Positions 46,092-58,294 of a stretch of 64,000 nucleotides of DNA are shown here, in pieces (position 1 is the stretch's first letter; the number at the start of each line of letters is the position of its first letter). The stretch is from positions 62,001 through 126,000 of the forward strand of contig JACQFP010000053.1 in NCBI GenBank assembly GCA_016200005.1, given 5' to 3'. This stretch comes from Verrucomicrobiota bacterium (lineage in GTDB: Bacteria > Verrucomicrobiota > Verrucomicrobiia > Limisphaerales > PALSA-1396). A model generated the notes under the pieces. That model did no database searches and was not told the origin of the DNA. It saw only the letters and a list, made by a program, of their open reading frames with translations. Made by a program: the position numbers and the translations under genes.

Positions 46092-48760
46092 CCCCGGAGC
46101 ATCAACGGCTGCACGAACCATCGAAAGAGCATGTTGTCCCGTGGAAGAAGTGGGGGCCGTATGTGGCCGAGCGGGCGTGGGGCACGGTGCGGGAGGATTA
46201 CAGCGCGGAAGGTGAGGCGTGGGATTACTTTCCGCACGACCTGGCGCGCTCCAAAGCCTATCGCTGGGGAGAGGATGGGTTGGCGGCGATTTGCGACCGC
46301 TACCAAATCCTGGTCTTCGCGGTGGCGTTGTGGAACGGACGCGATCCGATCCTGAAGGAAAGGTTGTTTGGCTTGGTGCCGACGGAGGGGAATCACGGCG
46401 AGGACGTGAAGGAATATTATTTTTATCTCGATTCGACGCCCACGCATTCCTACCTGAAGTATCTCTACAAGTATCCGCAGACGGAATTTCCCTACAGCAA
46501 ACTCATCGAAGAAAACCGCAAGCGTTTGAGCAATGAACCGGAATATGAGCTGCTCGACACGGGTATTTTCGACGACAACCGCTACTTCGATATTTTCGTG
46601 GAGTACGCCAAGGCTGCGCCGGAGGATATTTGCATCCGCATCGAGGTGTTTAATCGCGGACCGGAGCCGGCGCCGATTCACGTCCTGCCGCATCTGTGGT
46701 TTCGCAACCGCTGGGCGTGGGGAAAAGAGGCCAGACCAGAGCCGCGCATTTCGCTCGGCAGAAAAAGCCAAAGCCATCTGGTGCTGATTGCAGACGACAC
46801 CTGTTGCCACTCGCTCAAGAAGATTCCTTACGACTACCGGCTGGGTCGGCGTCACCTCTACGCCGATCCGGGTGCGCAACCGCTGTTTACCAACAATGAA
46901 ACCAACTGCGAACGGGTATTTGATCCGGCGGCTAGAAGCCGCAGCCCGTTTGTAAAGGACGCGTTTCATCGTCACATCATCGAAGGCGCGGACTGCGTCA
47001 ACCCGGAACAGTTCGGCACCAAGGCCTGTCTGCACTACGTCGGCCAGATTGTTCCTGCGGGCGGCTCAGTCGTGTTCCGCTTGCGCCTGACCGACGAATC
47101 GTTGAGCAAGCCGCTCGCGGAAATTGATAAGATCATCGCTACGCGCCGCGCCGAAGCCGACGAGTTTTACGCAACGATTCATCCGGCGAGCGCCACTGAG
47201 GATGAGCGGCGCATCCAACGCCAGGCTCTGGCCGGTCTGCTCTGGAGCAAACAGATTTATCTGTTCGACGTGGCGGAATGGTTGGATGGGGACTTTCCGG
47301 ATTGGCCGCCGCCGGAATCACGAAAGAGCATCCGCAACGTCCACTGGAGACATTTGAATTCCAAACGCATCCTTTCGATGCCCGACAAATGGGAGTATCC
47401 GTGGTTTGCCGCGTGGGATCTGGCGTTCCAGGCCGTGCCGCTGACGCTGGTTGATCCGGAGTTTGCCAAGCAACAACTCTGGCTGCTATTGTTTGAACAA
47501 TTCCAACATCCCAATGGACAGCTTCCGGCTTACGAATGGGAATTCTCCGATATGAACCCGCCGGTTCATGCTTGGGCCATCTGGCGCGTCTATAACATGG
47601 ATCGCATCCGCTCCGGCAAGGCCGACCGCGCGTTCCTGGAAAAGTGTTTCCACAAATTGCTCATCAATTTCACTTGGTGGGTGAACAAGGTGGACAGCGA
47701 CGGCAACAATGTTTTTGAAGGTGGTTTCCTCGGCCTCGACAACATCACGGTGGTGGACCGCAGCAAGAAAATGCCCGACGGCGCCGTGCTGCAGCAGTCC
47801 GACGGCAGCGGTTGGATGGGAATGTTTTGGCTGAACATGATGCGCATCGCGCTGGAACTGGCCAAGGAGAACAAGGCTTATGAAGGACTGGCCACGAAGT
47901 TCTTCGAGCACTACGTGTATATCGGCGCGGCGATGAAGAATATGGGGCGTCGTGGTTACGAACTTTGGGACGAACAGGACGGATTCTTCTACGACGTGTT
48001 GAGTTATGCCGACGGGAGCTTTCAGAAATTCCGCGTCCGTTCGCTGGTGGGATTGATCCCGATGTTTGCCGTCGAACGGCTCGAAGAGGATTGGCTGGAG
48101 CCGTTTCCGGAATTCCGCGCCAACATGCATTGGTTTTTGAAAAACCGGCAGGACCTGGTCGAGAAGTGCGTGACCACGCTGGAACATGACGGAAAAAAAG
48201 TCCACGTACTGGCCATCATGAACCCGGAGCAGATGCAGCGGTTGCTGCGCGTGATCTGGAGTCCGAAAGAATTCCGTTCGGACTTCGGTCTCCGCAGTCT
48301 AAGCAAATACCACGAAGCGCATCCGTATCAGTTTGATTCGAACGAAATCCGTTACGAACCGGCGGAGTCGGTGGCGCGGCTCAAAGGCGGCAACTCCAAC
48401 TGGCGCGGGCCAATCTGGTTTCCCACCACGTTCATGATGATCGAGTCGTTGCGGAAACTTCGCAAAGCCTACGGCGGCGCGTTTGCCATAGGCGGCTGCG
48501 CCTCTGTAGAAGACTGTGTGAACCTGGAGGAAATGGCGGACGGTTTTGCGAACAACCTCATCCGTCTGTTCACGCGCAACGAACGAAACAAGCGGCCCAT
48601 TTACGGTGCGGCACAAAAGTTTCAAAGCGATCCGCACTGGCGCGATTACATTTTGTTCCATGAATATTTTCATGGCGACACCGGGCAGGGGTTGGGCGCG
48701 TCACACCAGACTGGTTGGACGGCGCTGGTGGCGTCATTGATTGACGAGTGGCGGAAATAG
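46088..48760 (+). CDS. GH63-like glucosidase/mannosylglycerate hydrolase family
   Basis: The 890-residue product has no signal peptide and is likely cytosolic. It starts with [20 protein letters not shown] and carries [58 protein letters not shown]-like stretches (read as [18 protein letters not shown]), [20 protein letters not shown] (alpha/alpha-barrel), [40 protein letters not shown] and [20 protein letters not shown]. These match the GH63-like family of glucosidases and mannosylglycerate hydrolases. The catalytic acids are likely in the WDLAF and YEWEFSD areas. A MITE-like element follows 8 bp after the stop. Confidence 0.88.
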   Translation: MTPEHQRLHEPSKEHVVPWKKWGPYVAERAWGTVREDYSAEGEAWDYFPHDLARSKAYRWGEDGLAAICDRYQILVFAVALWNGRDPILKERLFGLVPTEGNHGEDVKEYYFYLDSTPTHSYLKYLYKYPQTEFPYSKLIEENRKRLSNEPEYELLDTGIFDDNRYFDIFVEYAKAAPEDICIRIEVFNRGPEPAPIHVLPHLWFRNRWAWGKEARPEPRISLGRKSQSHLVLIADDTCCHSLKKIPYDYRLGRRHLYADPGAQPLFTNNETNCERVFDPAARSRSPFVKDAFHRHIIEGADCVNPEQFGTKACLHYVGQIVPAGGSVVFRLRLTDESLSKPLAEIDKIIATRRAEADEFYATIHPASATEDERRIQRQALAGLLWSKQIYLFDVAEWLDGDFPDWPPPESRKSIRNVHWRHLNSKRILSMPDKWEYPWFAAWDLAFQAVPLTLVDPEFAKQQLWLLLFEQFQHPNGQLPAYEWEFSDMNPPVHAWAIWRVYNMDRIRSGKADRAFLEKCFHKLLINFTWWVNKVDSDGNNVFEGGFLGLDNITVVDRSKKMPDGAVLQQSDGSGWMGMFWLNMMRIALELAKENKAYEGLATKFFEHYVYIGAAMKNMGRRGYELWDEQDGFFYDVLSYADGSFQKFRVRSLVGLIPMFAVERLEEDWLEPFPEFRANMHWFLKNRQDLVEKCVTTLEHDGKKVHVLAIMNPEQMQRLLRVIWSPKEFRSDFGLRSLSKYHEAHPYQFDSNEIRYEPAESVARLKGGNSNWRGPIWFPTTFMMIESLRKLRKAYGGAFAIGGCASVEDCVNLEEMADGFANNLIRLFTRNERNKRPIYGAAQKFQSDPHWRDYILFHEYFHGDTGQGLGASHQTGWTALVASLIDEWRK

Positions 48761-48768
48761 CGGCGTTA

Positions 48769-49005
48769 CCAGAATAAATGTCCGAATAAACCTTTGCAGG
48801 ACCCCGATCCGACCTTCGGCCACACTCGGCATGAACCTTGTAGCAGCGGCCGTGAGTCCGCTCCATCTGAATTCGATGAAAGTCAGAGCCGACTCACGGC
48901 GGCTGCTACAGTTCAGCTGTTCAAAGCGCAGAAATCTTTTTCGGAGAATTCTCTTTCCAGCCGATCCGGGGAGGAGGTGAGGGGCAATTCGGAAATTAAT
49001 TTTGG
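48769..49005. mobile_element. MITE-like element, second copy (237 bp) with nested repeat
   Basis: The left end ccagaataaatgtccgaat and the reverse complement of the right end ccaaaattaatttccgaat agree at 16 of 19 positions. The ends match those of the copy at 1110-1224. The interior differs: it carries a second hairpin repeat (48839-48909) of another family, probably inserted later. Confidence 0.65.
48839..48909. repeat. GTAGCAGCNGCCGTGAGTCNGCTC inverted repeat nested in MITE
   Basis: The arm tgtagcagcggccgtgagtc with cgctc pairs with gagccgactcacggcggctg and ctaca (23 of 25 positions). It is related to the 4533-4606 and 60891-60960 elements and lies within the 48769-49005 element. Confidence 0.7.
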
Positions 49006-49048
49006 AAAACAGTATTGAACCGGAATCGTCCTCCCTCAGCACTACGGC

Positions 49049-49939
49049 TTAATATGAGCAGTGCTCCTGCATCCAAAGCACGTCGGGATTGTTCTTGCTC
49101 GGCACATTCAGTGGCAGCCCGGTGCGAATGGGAGGAAAGGTTCGAGAGTCGCGCCATTTGTGGATCTCCGAGTGACCGTCCGCGAAAGAAAAGCCAGCCG
49201 CGTGGTTATGATAGCTGGCGGGGTAATCGACAATTTTCGTGGTCGCGGGATTATTAGGGTAGCCATCCATCTCAGTAACGAAGTAGGCGTCGTTGATGCT
49301 ATCCTGGCGTTCGTCCAAAAGTACGAACGTCATGGAAGGTCCGGGATGGATCATTTGGCTGAGCTTCCGATAAACAACCGAGTTCGGCGAATTCAAACCC
49401 CAGCCGCCTTTGTAAGCGTTCTGGGGCGAGTCGCCATTGCCGCCCACCCAGTTGCTCATGCTGACGCTGCGGACGCGGGGCACGCGCTGGTTCAGATTGT
49501 TGATGCCAAAAGCGGTGTCTGCCGGACAGCGCCAGATGTTGATCGAGCTGCCGACGTACGGGGCCAGCAAGCTCTTGCGGACTGTGGTATCAACATTCCA
49601 ATTGTCGGATGCCCTCGGATTGGAATCATCAAGGTAGCCCACCACCCAGACATAAGGTGTGGTTGTCGAGTATGCGAAAGGCAGGGTGTCCTGGTTGTCG
49701 TCCGCATACAGGCGCCACGCCAGCGTCAACTGCTTCGTGTTATTCATACACATGACGGCGTGGGCTTTTTGTTTCGCCTTGGCCAATGCCGGCAGCAACA
49801 AGCCCGCAAGTATGGCGATGATGGCGATGACCACCAGGAGTTCAATCAGGGTGAACCCACCGCGTGCGGGTTGGTTCTTGCGGAGTTTCACAGTTCGATA
49901 GCTCGAAGGTTGGTGTCGCCGTAAGGATGGTGGAACCAT
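49049..49939 (-). CDS. Pseudopilin-like protein (N-methylation helix, H-X9-DG)
   Basis: The ATG at 49939 gives [20 protein letters not shown], then [20 protein letters not shown]; 296 residues in total. The upstream extension of the open frame overlaps the neighbouring pseudopilin and is discarded. The C-terminal motif is [20 protein letters not shown], a close relative of the pseudopilin at 22402. It follows the gene at 49950 with a 10-bp gap, so the two pseudopilins form a tandem pair without a lipoprotein between them. Confidence 0.88.
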   Translation of the reverse strand: MVPPSLRRHQPSSYRTVKLRKNQPARGGFTLIELLVVIAIIAILAGLLLPALAKAKQKAHAVMCMNNTKQLTLAWRLYADDNQDTLPFAYSTTTPYVWVVGYLDDSNPRASDNWNVDTTVRKSLLAPYVGSSINIWRCPADTAFGINNLNQRVPRVRSVSMSNWVGGNGDSPQNAYKGGWGLNSPNSVVYRKLSQMIHPGPSMTFVLLDERQDSINDAYFVTEMDGYPNNPATTKIVDYPASYHNHAAGFSFADGHSEIHKWRDSRTFPPIRTGLPLNVPSKNNPDVLWMQEHCSY

Positions 49940-49949
49940 ATTCAACTGT

Positions 49950-50786
49950 TCATTGATCAAGCGAGATTTTGAAGTAGCAGACCCAACTGCCAATATCGCC
50001 ACCGGTCGCGCCCAGAAAAACTTTCTTCCCGTCAATCCAAGCCACAGACCCGTCCTCAAACAGGAAGTTGCCACCTTCCGGTGCGCCGGTGCTGCGTGGA
50101 TGAGTCGCCGTCATAACGGTCTTGTTGTTGTAAGTCGAAGTGGTGCGCCAGCCCAGGCGCGGGTCATACATGTTGTCGGTCACCGGCGGACTGAAACCCT
50201 GCATCCGGTCAATCAACACCGGTGCGCGCCGGTATTCAGTGCCCATCTTCACCCGGTAAAACCATTCAGCCGTGCCTCGGGCCTGGGCAAAACTCGCGAC
50301 ATCGGTCCGCGCGGATTGGCTTCGTCGGCCTGGCAGATAAAAGTAACCCAACAATTGAGGCTCGTTGTCCGACCTGATCATCCCGGCTTCGGCATCGCGG
50401 TGCCACTGGTCCGTCGGGCAAAACAGGACGTCGTTCCGGTCGCGTTGACCTTTGGTGGTGCCGCGACGGTTGGGCAGGAGATAGTTTTTCCAGAAATTGC
50501 TCATGCTCGGCATCATCCAACTCAAGTGGAACCCGTCGGAATTGTCGGGGAAGAAATCTCCGTAATCGCCCGCGTACATGGTGATGGCCATGCCCCATTG
50601 CTTGCAATTGCTCGTGCAGAGCGTGCGCAGGGCGCGCGTCTTCGCCTTGGCCAAGGCCGGGAGCAACAACCCCGCGAGAATGGCGATGATGGCGATAACC
50701 ACCAACAATTCAATCAGCGTGAAGGCGTCGTGACGTCGGACGCCGTGATTCGAACGATCGCGAGAAGTGCCTATCAGCCAATGCAT
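49950..50786 (-). CDS. Pseudopilin-like protein, tandem partner
   Basis: The start at 50786 ([20 protein letters not shown]) gives 278 residues, followed by [20 protein letters not shown]. The C-terminal region reads [20 protein letters not shown]: the spacing between His and Asp-Gly is 15 rather than 9 residues, because of an inserted loop. The long upstream open frame (94 codons) covers the divergent gene's leader and is discarded. It is the first gene of the tandem pair. Confidence 0.85.
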   Translation of the reverse strand: MHWLIGTSRDRSNHGVRRHDAFTLIELLVVIAIIAILAGLLLPALAKAKTRALRTLCTSNCKQWGMAITMYAGDYGDFFPDNSDGFHLSWMMPSMSNFWKNYLLPNRRGTTKGQRDRNDVLFCPTDQWHRDAEAGMIRSDNEPQLLGYFYLPGRRSQSARTDVASFAQARGTAEWFYRVKMGTEYRRAPVLIDRMQGFSPPVTDNMYDPRLGWRTTSTYNNKTVMTATHPRSTGAPEGGNFLFEDGSVAWIDGKKVFLGATGGDIGSWVCYFKISLDQ

Positions 50787-50913
50787 ATATTTGTTGCGCG
50801 TCTGAATTAAACTATTTCTTACCGCATGTCCGGACGCAATGCCAGTCCAATCGTATCGGCATGCGCCGAATCGGAGCTTTACTTTCACTGCTTGATGATT
50901 ATCATGCCACCAG

Positions 50914-53900
50914 ATGAAAGCTGTTCCAGTTGGGCGCACTTTGGGCATTTGCTCGCGGAGGTGGTTCGCTGTTGTTTTACTTGGAGCACTGGTCGTTTTC
51001 CCCCGTTCTTCCCCGGCACAACCCTCAGGCGGACTCTTCACCCCAAGGCCGTCCTTTAACGCCACCAATCACCTCGTCAGTGTCAGCGTTTTTCACTGGT
51101 TCACGTCCAATGGCGGTCAACTCACCGGCCCGTGGCGACCGGTGGAGGGTCGGGCGAACTGGACGGGCGAGCCGGAGTTTTGGAAGGGCCAGATCAAGCA
51201 GATGATGTCCGCGAACATCGACATGCTTTACGTCCACTTGATTCCGAGTTCGGAACAACAGCGGATCAATCTTTTTCAAGCGCTCAATCAAATGCGCCGT
51301 GACGGTTACGACGTGCCCAAGATCGCGCCGTTTCTTGACCCGCTCATTACCTGGAATCAACAACCCTTGGTGGACGTGGCCACGACAGCGGGCAAGGACA
51401 CTTTCGCCGGCCAATACATTCGTTTCTTCAACCAATATTTCAGCGTCAATCAGGACCCGTTTGCGGACGATTACCTCGGACGAATCGACGGTCGCGTGGT
51501 CTTGGACACGTGGCACGTCAAATTCAATTTGAGCAACTTAAATTCGCTCACGCGCTCGGATGTTGAAACCCGTTTGCGATCGGCGTTCGCGCAAAACCAT
51601 CCGGTCTTCACCAACGGCATTCGCATGGTGACGACGGCGTTGAACGATCCGACGTTGACGTTCGCGGATGAGAAAGTTCCACAATTCGAGATCACGGAGT
51701 ATTTCCGCGTGGCGCAGTGGTTGACGACACGGTCGGTGCAACTCAAGGGTGGTTACTGGGACCAGAACATCCGCAACCCCGGCGATTTTCTGGCGCGCAA
51801 CGGCGGACGCGATTTCAGCAATGCGTGGAATCAGGTGGATCGAAATATTGTGCGCCGCGTATATCTTGAGAGTTGGAATGAGTATGACGAAGGCTCCGGC
51901 CTCTACGCTGCAAACACGGGCCAACCTTTTATCCAACCCGGCAGCGGCAACACGAACACCGATGTCTGGTCGAGCAGCAACGATCCCTACGAATACATCA
52001 GGACCATTGCGCGCGGCGCGGCGGCCTTCAACGACACGCCGGAACGCGGTGCAAGAATCCTTTGGCACAATCTTCCGTCCCGCATGATGCCGGGCGAAAC
52101 ACGGACCGCTACTGTCATCGTTCGCAACGAAGGCGACGTGAAGTGGACCGAGGCCACGAAATTCCGCTTCGGCCAGAAGGATAACATTGACCCCGTGCTG
52201 TTTGGTCCGGGCCGGTCGTTGATCAACGACACGCAGGATGAGATTCCGGTCTATGGCGGAATTTTTCGCGGGCGGCCCAAGATTTTTCAAGTTACCTTGC
52301 ACGCGCCGATGACGCCCGGTGTTTACACGACCCATTGGGGAATGGTGCAGGAAAACGTGACGTGGTTTGGCGATGAGATTGTGCAGAACATCACCGTTGA
52401 TCCGACTCCGATCCTCCACGGCACGCCGCAGTCCCTCGACAGCACCTCACTGCTCACCAACCGCATCAATGACTTCAGCGAACACACTTACACGATCAAC
52501 AATCTGCCGGTCGGCAGTTTCGCAGAGTGTCCGATCACACGCACATTTGCCGCTCCCATCAAGAGCATCAAAGTAAGCATCGTCTCTGGCACGGCGGACG
52601 ACATCGGGTACGTTGGCAATATTCTCGTCACGCCCGACTCGCTCAACACCACCTGCCAACTTGGGCATGTGGCCAACGTGGTGGATGTGACCGGCGCGGT
52701 GTCGGTAAATCAACATGTCGCCAGCCTGACGCTGCGGGCCAGGGACACTTGCTGCTGCAACACCGGCTGGGGCGAGGACACCGTGAGCGGCCGGCTCAAC
52801 GCCCGGCTGCATTGGGAGGTTGAACTCTTGCCGCCGGTGCCCATCAGCCCGGTGTTCAGCAATTCGGCCAACGGCCACTATTACGTGCTGTTGAGTCCCG
52901 CCACGTGGAGCTTTTCGGAGCGGGCCGCAGTGGCACTAGATGGTCACTTGACCAGCATTCTGGATCTGGCGGAGCAGAATTGGGTCTTCAACACATTCGG
53001 TGGCTTCGGCGGCACGAATCATCTCCTGTGGATTGGAATCAACGACGTGGCCAGCGAGGGTCATTTCGTCTGGTCGAGCGGCGAACCCGTCGGCTTTACT
53101 TATTGGGCGCCGGGCGAACCGAACAACGCCTTGACCGGCGAAGATTTTGCCGCGCTGTATCCGCCCGGCCATCCGCTCGCGGGGCAGTGGAATGACTGGG
53201 GCGAACGAGTGATCGACGGCAATGGCCCATTCAACGGCGTCGTGGAAATCGTGTCTCCGAACGGGCCGCCTGTGATTACCTTCCAGCCGCGGGGATTGAA
53301 GTTGAATTCTGGATACACTTTCCTGGCCTCAGTCAGAGCGACGGGTACTTCGCCGTTAACCTATCAGTGGCGCTTGAATGGACAGAACATCCCCAATGCG
53401 ACCAACACATTTCTCATCGTGACGAACGTGCAATACGGTCAGGCGGGAAATTATTCGGTGCGCGTAACGAATCTGCTCGGGTCGGCCACGAGTTCCAACG
53501 CCGTGCTGATTGTCAATCATCCGCCGACCGCGAATCCGCAAACGCTGACATTGGATGAAGACACGGTTGTGGCCATCACGCTCAGTGGTTCGGATGTGGA
53601 AGGCGATCCGCTCACTTACACCGTGATGACGCCGCCGGCGCACGGGAGTTTGACCGGAGTAGCACCGAATCTGATTTATCGACCGGCGACCAATTACAAC
53701 GGCTCGGACAGTTTCACTTTCAAGGTCAATGATGGTTTGATCGATTCAACCGCCGCGAGCCTCAACATCAACGTCCGTCCGGTCAATGATCCGCCCGTGG
53801 CGCAGCCACAGTCCGTTTCGGTCAACGAGGATACGGCGTTGCCCATCACTTTGACCGCCTTCGACGTGGATGGCGATGCATTGAGTTACAGCATTGTGGC

Positions 53901-54612
53901 ACGACCCTCGCACGGCACGTTGACCGGAACGCCGCCGAACGTCACTTACCTGGGAGCGACCAATTACAACGGCCCGGACAGTTTCTCGTTTAAAGTCAAC
54001 GACGGGCATCTCGATTCTGATCCGGCGACGGTCAACATCACCGTCGCGCCGGTGAATGATCCGCCAGTCGCCATTATCAGAATCTCGCCGCTGTTCAGCC
54101 TTTCAACCAACGACACGAACTTGGTGGTCTTTTCGGTGGACGGAATTTCGGCGACGGTGATTTTCGACGGCTCGCTTTCATCAGATGTGGAGAATGATCC
54201 GCTGCAATATTTCTGGTTCGAAGAAGGGCAGACCAACGCTTTTGCGACTGGTGTGACCGTGACGAACGAACTGCCGCTGGGCGAATACAGCGTCGCGCTC
54301 GTGGTCAGCGACGGACAGGACACGGGCACCAACCGCGTCAGTTTTTCGGTGATTTCGCCCGCCCAGGCCGTGGCGGACTTGGTGTTGCTGGTGGAGCAGG
54401 CCGATCTCGGCACGAAAAACGATCAACCGTTGTTGGCGACGTTGAATGCCGCCATGTCGGCGTTCGACCGCGACAAATTCAACGCCGGCGTCAACCAGTT
54501 GAATGCGTTCGAGAACAAAGTGCGCGCCCAGATTGCGCCGCTGGATCCCGCATTCGCGGACATTCTGATCAACGCAGCACAACGGATAATCAACTCAATC
54601 AACGGGCCTTGA
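50914..54612 (+). CDS. Large secreted protein: glycosidase-like domain, C-type lectin, Ig and FIMAH-like repeats
   Basis: The 1232-residue product has a signal peptide (about 36 residues, ending SPAQ). Residues 45-350 look like a GH71/GH99-type barrel ([69 protein letters not shown]). Residues 645-780 are C-type-lectin-like ([55 protein letters not shown]). An Ig-like domain (790-868) and two Big_9/cadherin-like repeats (869-1047; [18 protein letters not shown]) follow, then a PKD-like domain and a C-terminal FIMAH-like helical domain. It probably degrades and clings to polysaccharide outside the cell. The catalytic acids are not confirmed. Confidence 0.82.
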   Translation: MKAVPVGRTLGICSRRWFAVVLLGALVVFPRSSPAQPSGGLFTPRPSFNATNHLVSVSVFHWFTSNGGQLTGPWRPVEGRANWTGEPEFWKGQIKQMMSANIDMLYVHLIPSSEQQRINLFQALNQMRRDGYDVPKIAPFLDPLITWNQQPLVDVATTAGKDTFAGQYIRFFNQYFSVNQDPFADDYLGRIDGRVVLDTWHVKFNLSNLNSLTRSDVETRLRSAFAQNHPVFTNGIRMVTTALNDPTLTFADEKVPQFEITEYFRVAQWLTTRSVQLKGGYWDQNIRNPGDFLARNGGRDFSNAWNQVDRNIVRRVYLESWNEYDEGSGLYAANTGQPFIQPGSGNTNTDVWSSSNDPYEYIRTIARGAAAFNDTPERGARILWHNLPSRMMPGETRTATVIVRNEGDVKWTEATKFRFGQKDNIDPVLFGPGRSLINDTQDEIPVYGGIFRGRPKIFQVTLHAPMTPGVYTTHWGMVQENVTWFGDEIVQNITVDPTPILHGTPQSLDSTSLLTNRINDFSEHTYTINNLPVGSFAECPITRTFAAPIKSIKVSIVSGTADDIGYVGNILVTPDSLNTTCQLGHVANVVDVTGAVSVNQHVASLTLRARDTCCCNTGWGEDTVSGRLNARLHWEVELLPPVPISPVFSNSANGHYYVLLSPATWSFSERAAVALDGHLTSILDLAEQNWVFNTFGGFGGTNHLLWIGINDVASEGHFVWSSGEPVGFTYWAPGEPNNALTGEDFAALYPPGHPLAGQWNDWGERVIDGNGPFNGVVEIVSPNGPPVITFQPRGLKLNSGYTFLASVRATGTSPLTYQWRLNGQNIPNATNTFLIVTNVQYGQAGNYSVRVTNLLGSATSSNAVLIVNHPPTANPQTLTLDEDTVVAITLSGSDVEGDPLTYTVMTPPAHGSLTGVAPNLIYRPATNYNGSDSFTFKVNDGLIDSTAASLNINVRPVNDPPVAQPQSVSVNEDTALPITLTAFDVDGDALSYSIVARPSHGTLTGTPPNVTYLGATNYNGPDSFSFKVNDGHLDSDPATVNITVAPVNDPPVAIIRISPLFSLSTNDTNLVVFSVDGISATVIFDGSLSSDVENDPLQYFWFEEGQTNAFATGVTVTNELPLGEYSVALVVSDGQDTGTNRVSFSVISPAQAVADLVLLVEQADLGTKNDQPLLATLNAAMSAFDRDKFNAGVNQLNAFENKVRAQIAPLDPAFADILINAAQRIINSINGP

Positions 54613-54823
54613 TCCCATCGCGGCCGTCTGATGGTGGTCAACACTTGCAGTGACTCCCGCCGTTGCATTGTGTGATCCGCGCTTTCGGGATTGATTATGA
54701 GAAGTGCTTTGATTACGACCTCCAACCGCATTTGAAGGTGTTGAGCCTCTGTGTCGTCGAAGGAAGGTCGCGAATCCTGGCGGGACTGATCGGGCGTTGT
54801 GTTCAAGAAATAAAACGAAAACT

Positions 54824-55477
54824 ATGCGAGTGTGGCGAAACCAAGTCGGATCGGTGTTGGTTTTGAGTTGCGCCTGTGTCCTGACCGCGCAAACTCCCAA
54901 GCCGCTTTACGAAAACAATTTTGAGACTGCGGCGGTGGGTTCAGTGCCGGGCGATTTTCTGGTTCAGGACGGCGCGTTCACCGTGAAGGAAGAATCAGGG
55001 AATAAATTCCTGGAGTTGCCCGGCGCACCATTGGATACGTTCGGCCTGTATTTTGGCCCGACAGAGAAAGATGAGACTGCCGCTTCAGCGCGTTTCTCCG
55101 GGGTTGGCAAAGGCCGCCGCTTCCCCACTTTCGCCGTCGGTTTGGGCGCGGGCGGGCTTTATCGCTTGCAAGTTTCACCGGCAAAAAAATTACTGGAGCT
55201 TTACAAGGGCGAGATCTTGAAAGGGTCTGTGCCACACGATTGGCAATCCGGGACGTGGACGTTTCTCAAGTTGCAGGTTCGCAAAGTCAAAGACGGCGAA
55301 TGGAAAGTGGAGGGGCAAGTGTGGGCACAAGGCAAAGCCGAGCCGGAAGGGTGGGCGATCATCTACGACGAAAAGGAAGAACCCATCGCCGGGCGCGCGT
55401 CGCTGTGGGCTAGTCCGTATGCCGGGACGCCGATTCGTTTTGACGATCTGGTGGTTGCGCCAGTGTCCGCAAAATAA
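54824..55477 (+). CDS. Secreted DUF1080/laminin-G-like protein
   Basis: The start at 54824 (MRVWRNQVGSVLVLSCACV) gives 217 residues with a signal peptide ending LTAQ. The mature part resembles a concanavalin-like lectin or glucanase sandwich: LYENNFETAAVGSVPGDFLV, FTVKEESGNKFLELPGAPLD, FAVGLGAGGLYRLQVSPAKK, WTFLKLQVRKVKDGEWKVEG and GTPIRFDDLVVAPV. It lies 65 bp before the Gfo/Idh/MocA oxidoreductase gene and downstream of the large secreted protein, so all three could act on the same glycan. No catalytic residue is assigned. Confidence 0.75.
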   Translation: MRVWRNQVGSVLVLSCACVLTAQTPKPLYENNFETAAVGSVPGDFLVQDGAFTVKEESGNKFLELPGAPLDTFGLYFGPTEKDETAASARFSGVGKGRRFPTFAVGLGAGGLYRLQVSPAKKLLELYKGEILKGSVPHDWQSGTWTFLKLQVRKVKDGEWKVEGQVWAQGKAEPEGWAIIYDEKEEPIAGRASLWASPYAGTPIRFDDLVVAPVSAK

Positions 55478-55542
55478 TAGCGACGCTTGAAGTGCGAATT
55501 GGCTTGCGTCCGGCCGGTTGATAAACCGAAATCACCTCACTT

Positions 55543-56520
55543 ATGAATTTTCAAACCCTCGGCTGGATCATCTGTTTCATGTCGGCTTTCACCTCTCTTC
55601 TTGCCGCTGATCTGCGCGTCGGAATTATCGGCCTCGACACTTCGCATGTCCCCGCTTTCACGAAACTATTGAACGATCCGAACGACAAGAATCATGTTCC
55701 TGGCGGGAGGGTTGTCGCTGCGTTCAAAGGCGGCAGCAAGGACATCGAATCGAGTTGGTCGCGCGTGGACAAATACACAGAACAGTTGCAAAAGCAATTC
55801 GGCGTCAAGATTGTGGATTCGATTGAAGAACTTTGTCAGCAGGTCGATGTGGTGATGATAGAAAGTCTGGATGGCCGTCCACATCTGGAACAGGCCCGCC
55901 CCGTTCTCAAGGCGCGTAAACCGTTGTTCATCGACAAACCGGTTGCCGGTTCGTTGCGCGATGCGATTGAAATATTCCGGCTCGCGAAGGAATACAATAT
56001 GCCGGTTTACAGTTCGTCATCCTACCGTTTTTACGACAGCATGGTGGAGTTGAAGAAAACCGACGTGGGTGAAATCCGTGGCGCGATTTCCTACGGGCCT
56101 TGCGAACTGGAGCCGCATCATCCTGATTTATTTTGGTACGGTGTCCATCCTACCGAGGCGCTGTTCACGGTGATGGGAACGGGCTGCGAGAGCGTGGTGC
56201 GCACCTCGACGCCCGACACGGACGTCGTCACTGGGGTTTGGTCCGGGGGGCGCGTTGGGACATTGCGTGGTTTGCGCAACGCCAGCGCGCCGCACAAGGT
56301 GATCGTCTTCGGCACGAAATCCGTGGCTGAGCAAAAGGGCAGCGGCGATTATGCGCCCCTCGTTCGCGAGATCATGAAATTCTTCCAAACCGGAATCGCG
56401 CCCGTATCGCCGGAAGAGACGCTGGAGATTTTTGCGTTTATGGTGGCCGCCGACGAAAGCAAACGTCAGGGCGGCAAGCCAGTGAAAATCAGCGACGTGA
56501 TGAAAAAGAACGGCGGTTGA
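55543..56520 (+). CDS. Gfo/Idh/MocA family oxidoreductase, exported
   Basis: The 325-residue product has an N-terminal signal (MNFQTLGWIICFMSAFTSLL, ending AADL). The Rossmann part starts LRVGIIGLDTSHVPAFTKLL, continues VDVVMIESLDGRPHLEQARP and contains the conserved LFIDKPVAGSLRDAIEIFRL (the EKP-like KP motif) and YSSSSYRFYDSMVELKKTD. The C-terminal part has HPTEALFTVMGTGCESVVRT. Members oxidise or reduce sugars with NAD(P); exported ones are common in PVC bacteria, where they may work with the DUF1080 and dehydrogenase sets. Confidence 0.87.
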   Translation: MNFQTLGWIICFMSAFTSLLAADLRVGIIGLDTSHVPAFTKLLNDPNDKNHVPGGRVVAAFKGGSKDIESSWSRVDKYTEQLQKQFGVKIVDSIEELCQQVDVVMIESLDGRPHLEQARPVLKARKPLFIDKPVAGSLRDAIEIFRLAKEYNMPVYSSSSYRFYDSMVELKKTDVGEIRGAISYGPCELEPHHPDLFWYGVHPTEALFTVMGTGCESVVRTSTPDTDVVTGVWSGGRVGTLRGLRNASAPHKVIVFGTKSVAEQKGSGDYAPLVREIMKFFQTGIAPVSPEETLEIFAFMVAADESKRQGGKPVKISDVMKKNGG

Positions 56521-56550
56521 AATCGTTCTCCCGAAGAACAGCCACGCTGT

Positions 56551-57117
<567 letters not shown>

Positions 57118-57128
57118 GGTGTGAGTTG

Positions 57129-58127
57129 CTACTGAGGCGAAAGGACGCGCGCGGGCACAATTTCCTTGGTGGCGCCCGGCGGCTGCCAGAAAAATTTACA
57201 GCCCGCATCCACGTCGTTTTCGAAGAATTCCACTTTGATGACGTGCGTGCCTTCCTTCAACTCCAGTTCGCCTGATTTTTCTTCCATCGCGTGCAGGCCA
57301 TTGTTGTCGATGATCTGCTTGCCGTCGATGTAGAGTCGCGAGCCGTCATCGGACTCAAGGAAGAACGTGTATTTGCCGTCCTTCGGCACATGGAGTTTGC
57401 CGGTCCAGCGCACGTAGAAGTAATCGACCAACGGCGTGCCGTGAAACGGTTCCTGGGTGCTTTCAAAGTTGACCGTTTTGTCCACGCGCTTCACCACCGG
57501 TTTCTTGTCGGCCGCGATCGTCGGAAAATCTTCCAACGAACTTCCGATATCAAAATATTCACCCGTCAGACCGGTCGAAGACTCAGCCGCAGCGGCTGAA
57601 GCTGCCGGATGAAACAGAGCCGTCGCGGGAACGATTTCCTTGGCTGCCCCCGGCGGTTGCCACCGGAAAATGCATCCGGCGTCCACGTCGTTTTCAAAGA
57701 ACTCGACCTTGATGGAATGATCGCCGGATTTCAGTTCTATCTCGCCCGGTTTCTCTTCCATCGAGTGGAGACCGTTGTTGTCGATGATCTGTTTGCCGTC
57801 AACGAACAAGCGCGAGCCGTCGTCGGATTCAAGGAAGAATGTGTAATTACCGTCCTTGGGGACGCGGATTTTGCCCGTCCAACGGATGTAGAAAAAATCC
57901 ACCAACGACGTGCCGTGGAATCCTTCCTGAGTGCTTTCAAAATTGATCGTCTTGTCCACACGGCTGACGACAGGTTTCTTATCATCGGGAATTCTCGGAA
58001 AATCTTCCAGTGAAGTGCCGATGTCGAAGTATTCTCCCGTGAGACCGGGCTGGAGGTCTTCGGCGGCAGCGCAACGGCTGACGGCAAACAACAGCAAGGC
58101 GGCGAGCTTAGGTAGAGTGGATTTCAT
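57129..58127 (-). CDS. Secreted protein with two tandem PA14 domains
   Basis: The start at 58127 ([20 protein letters not shown]) gives 332 residues with a signal peptide ending CAAA. Two PA14 domains (about residues 28-175 and 188-332) are nearly identical: both contain YFDIG(T/S)[54 protein letters not shown] and KEIVPA. PA14 domains bind carbohydrate. By eye identity between the copies is around 80 percent, pointing to a recent internal duplication. It is unusual between aroB and a trpG/pabA-type gene. Confidence 0.9.
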   Translation of the reverse strand: MKSTLPKLAALLLFAVSRCAAAEDLQPGLTGEYFDIGTSLEDFPRIPDDKKPVVSRVDKTINFESTQEGFHGTSLVDFFYIRWTGKIRVPKDGNYTFFLESDDGSRLFVDGKQIIDNNGLHSMEEKPGEIELKSGDHSIKVEFFENDVDAGCIFRWQPPGAAKEIVPATALFHPAASAAAAESSTGLTGEYFDIGSSLEDFPTIAADKKPVVKRVDKTVNFESTQEPFHGTPLVDYFYVRWTGKLHVPKDGKYTFFLESDDGSRLYIDGKQIIDNNGLHAMEEKSGELELKEGTHVIKVEFFENDVDAGCKFFWQPPGATKEIVPARVLSPQ

Positions 58128-58294
58128 GTGATATCGTGGGTTTTGGTTTCTGGGCGCTGTAATGTTATCGGTATCGCGGCCCTTCAAAATCCGGGCTGAC
58201 AAAACCGTAGTTTAACCGCTCAGGTTGTCAATCCATCGGTGAGCGGAAAATCTTTCAAGAACACCACGCATGGCGAAGGGTTTGATTCGCCGAT

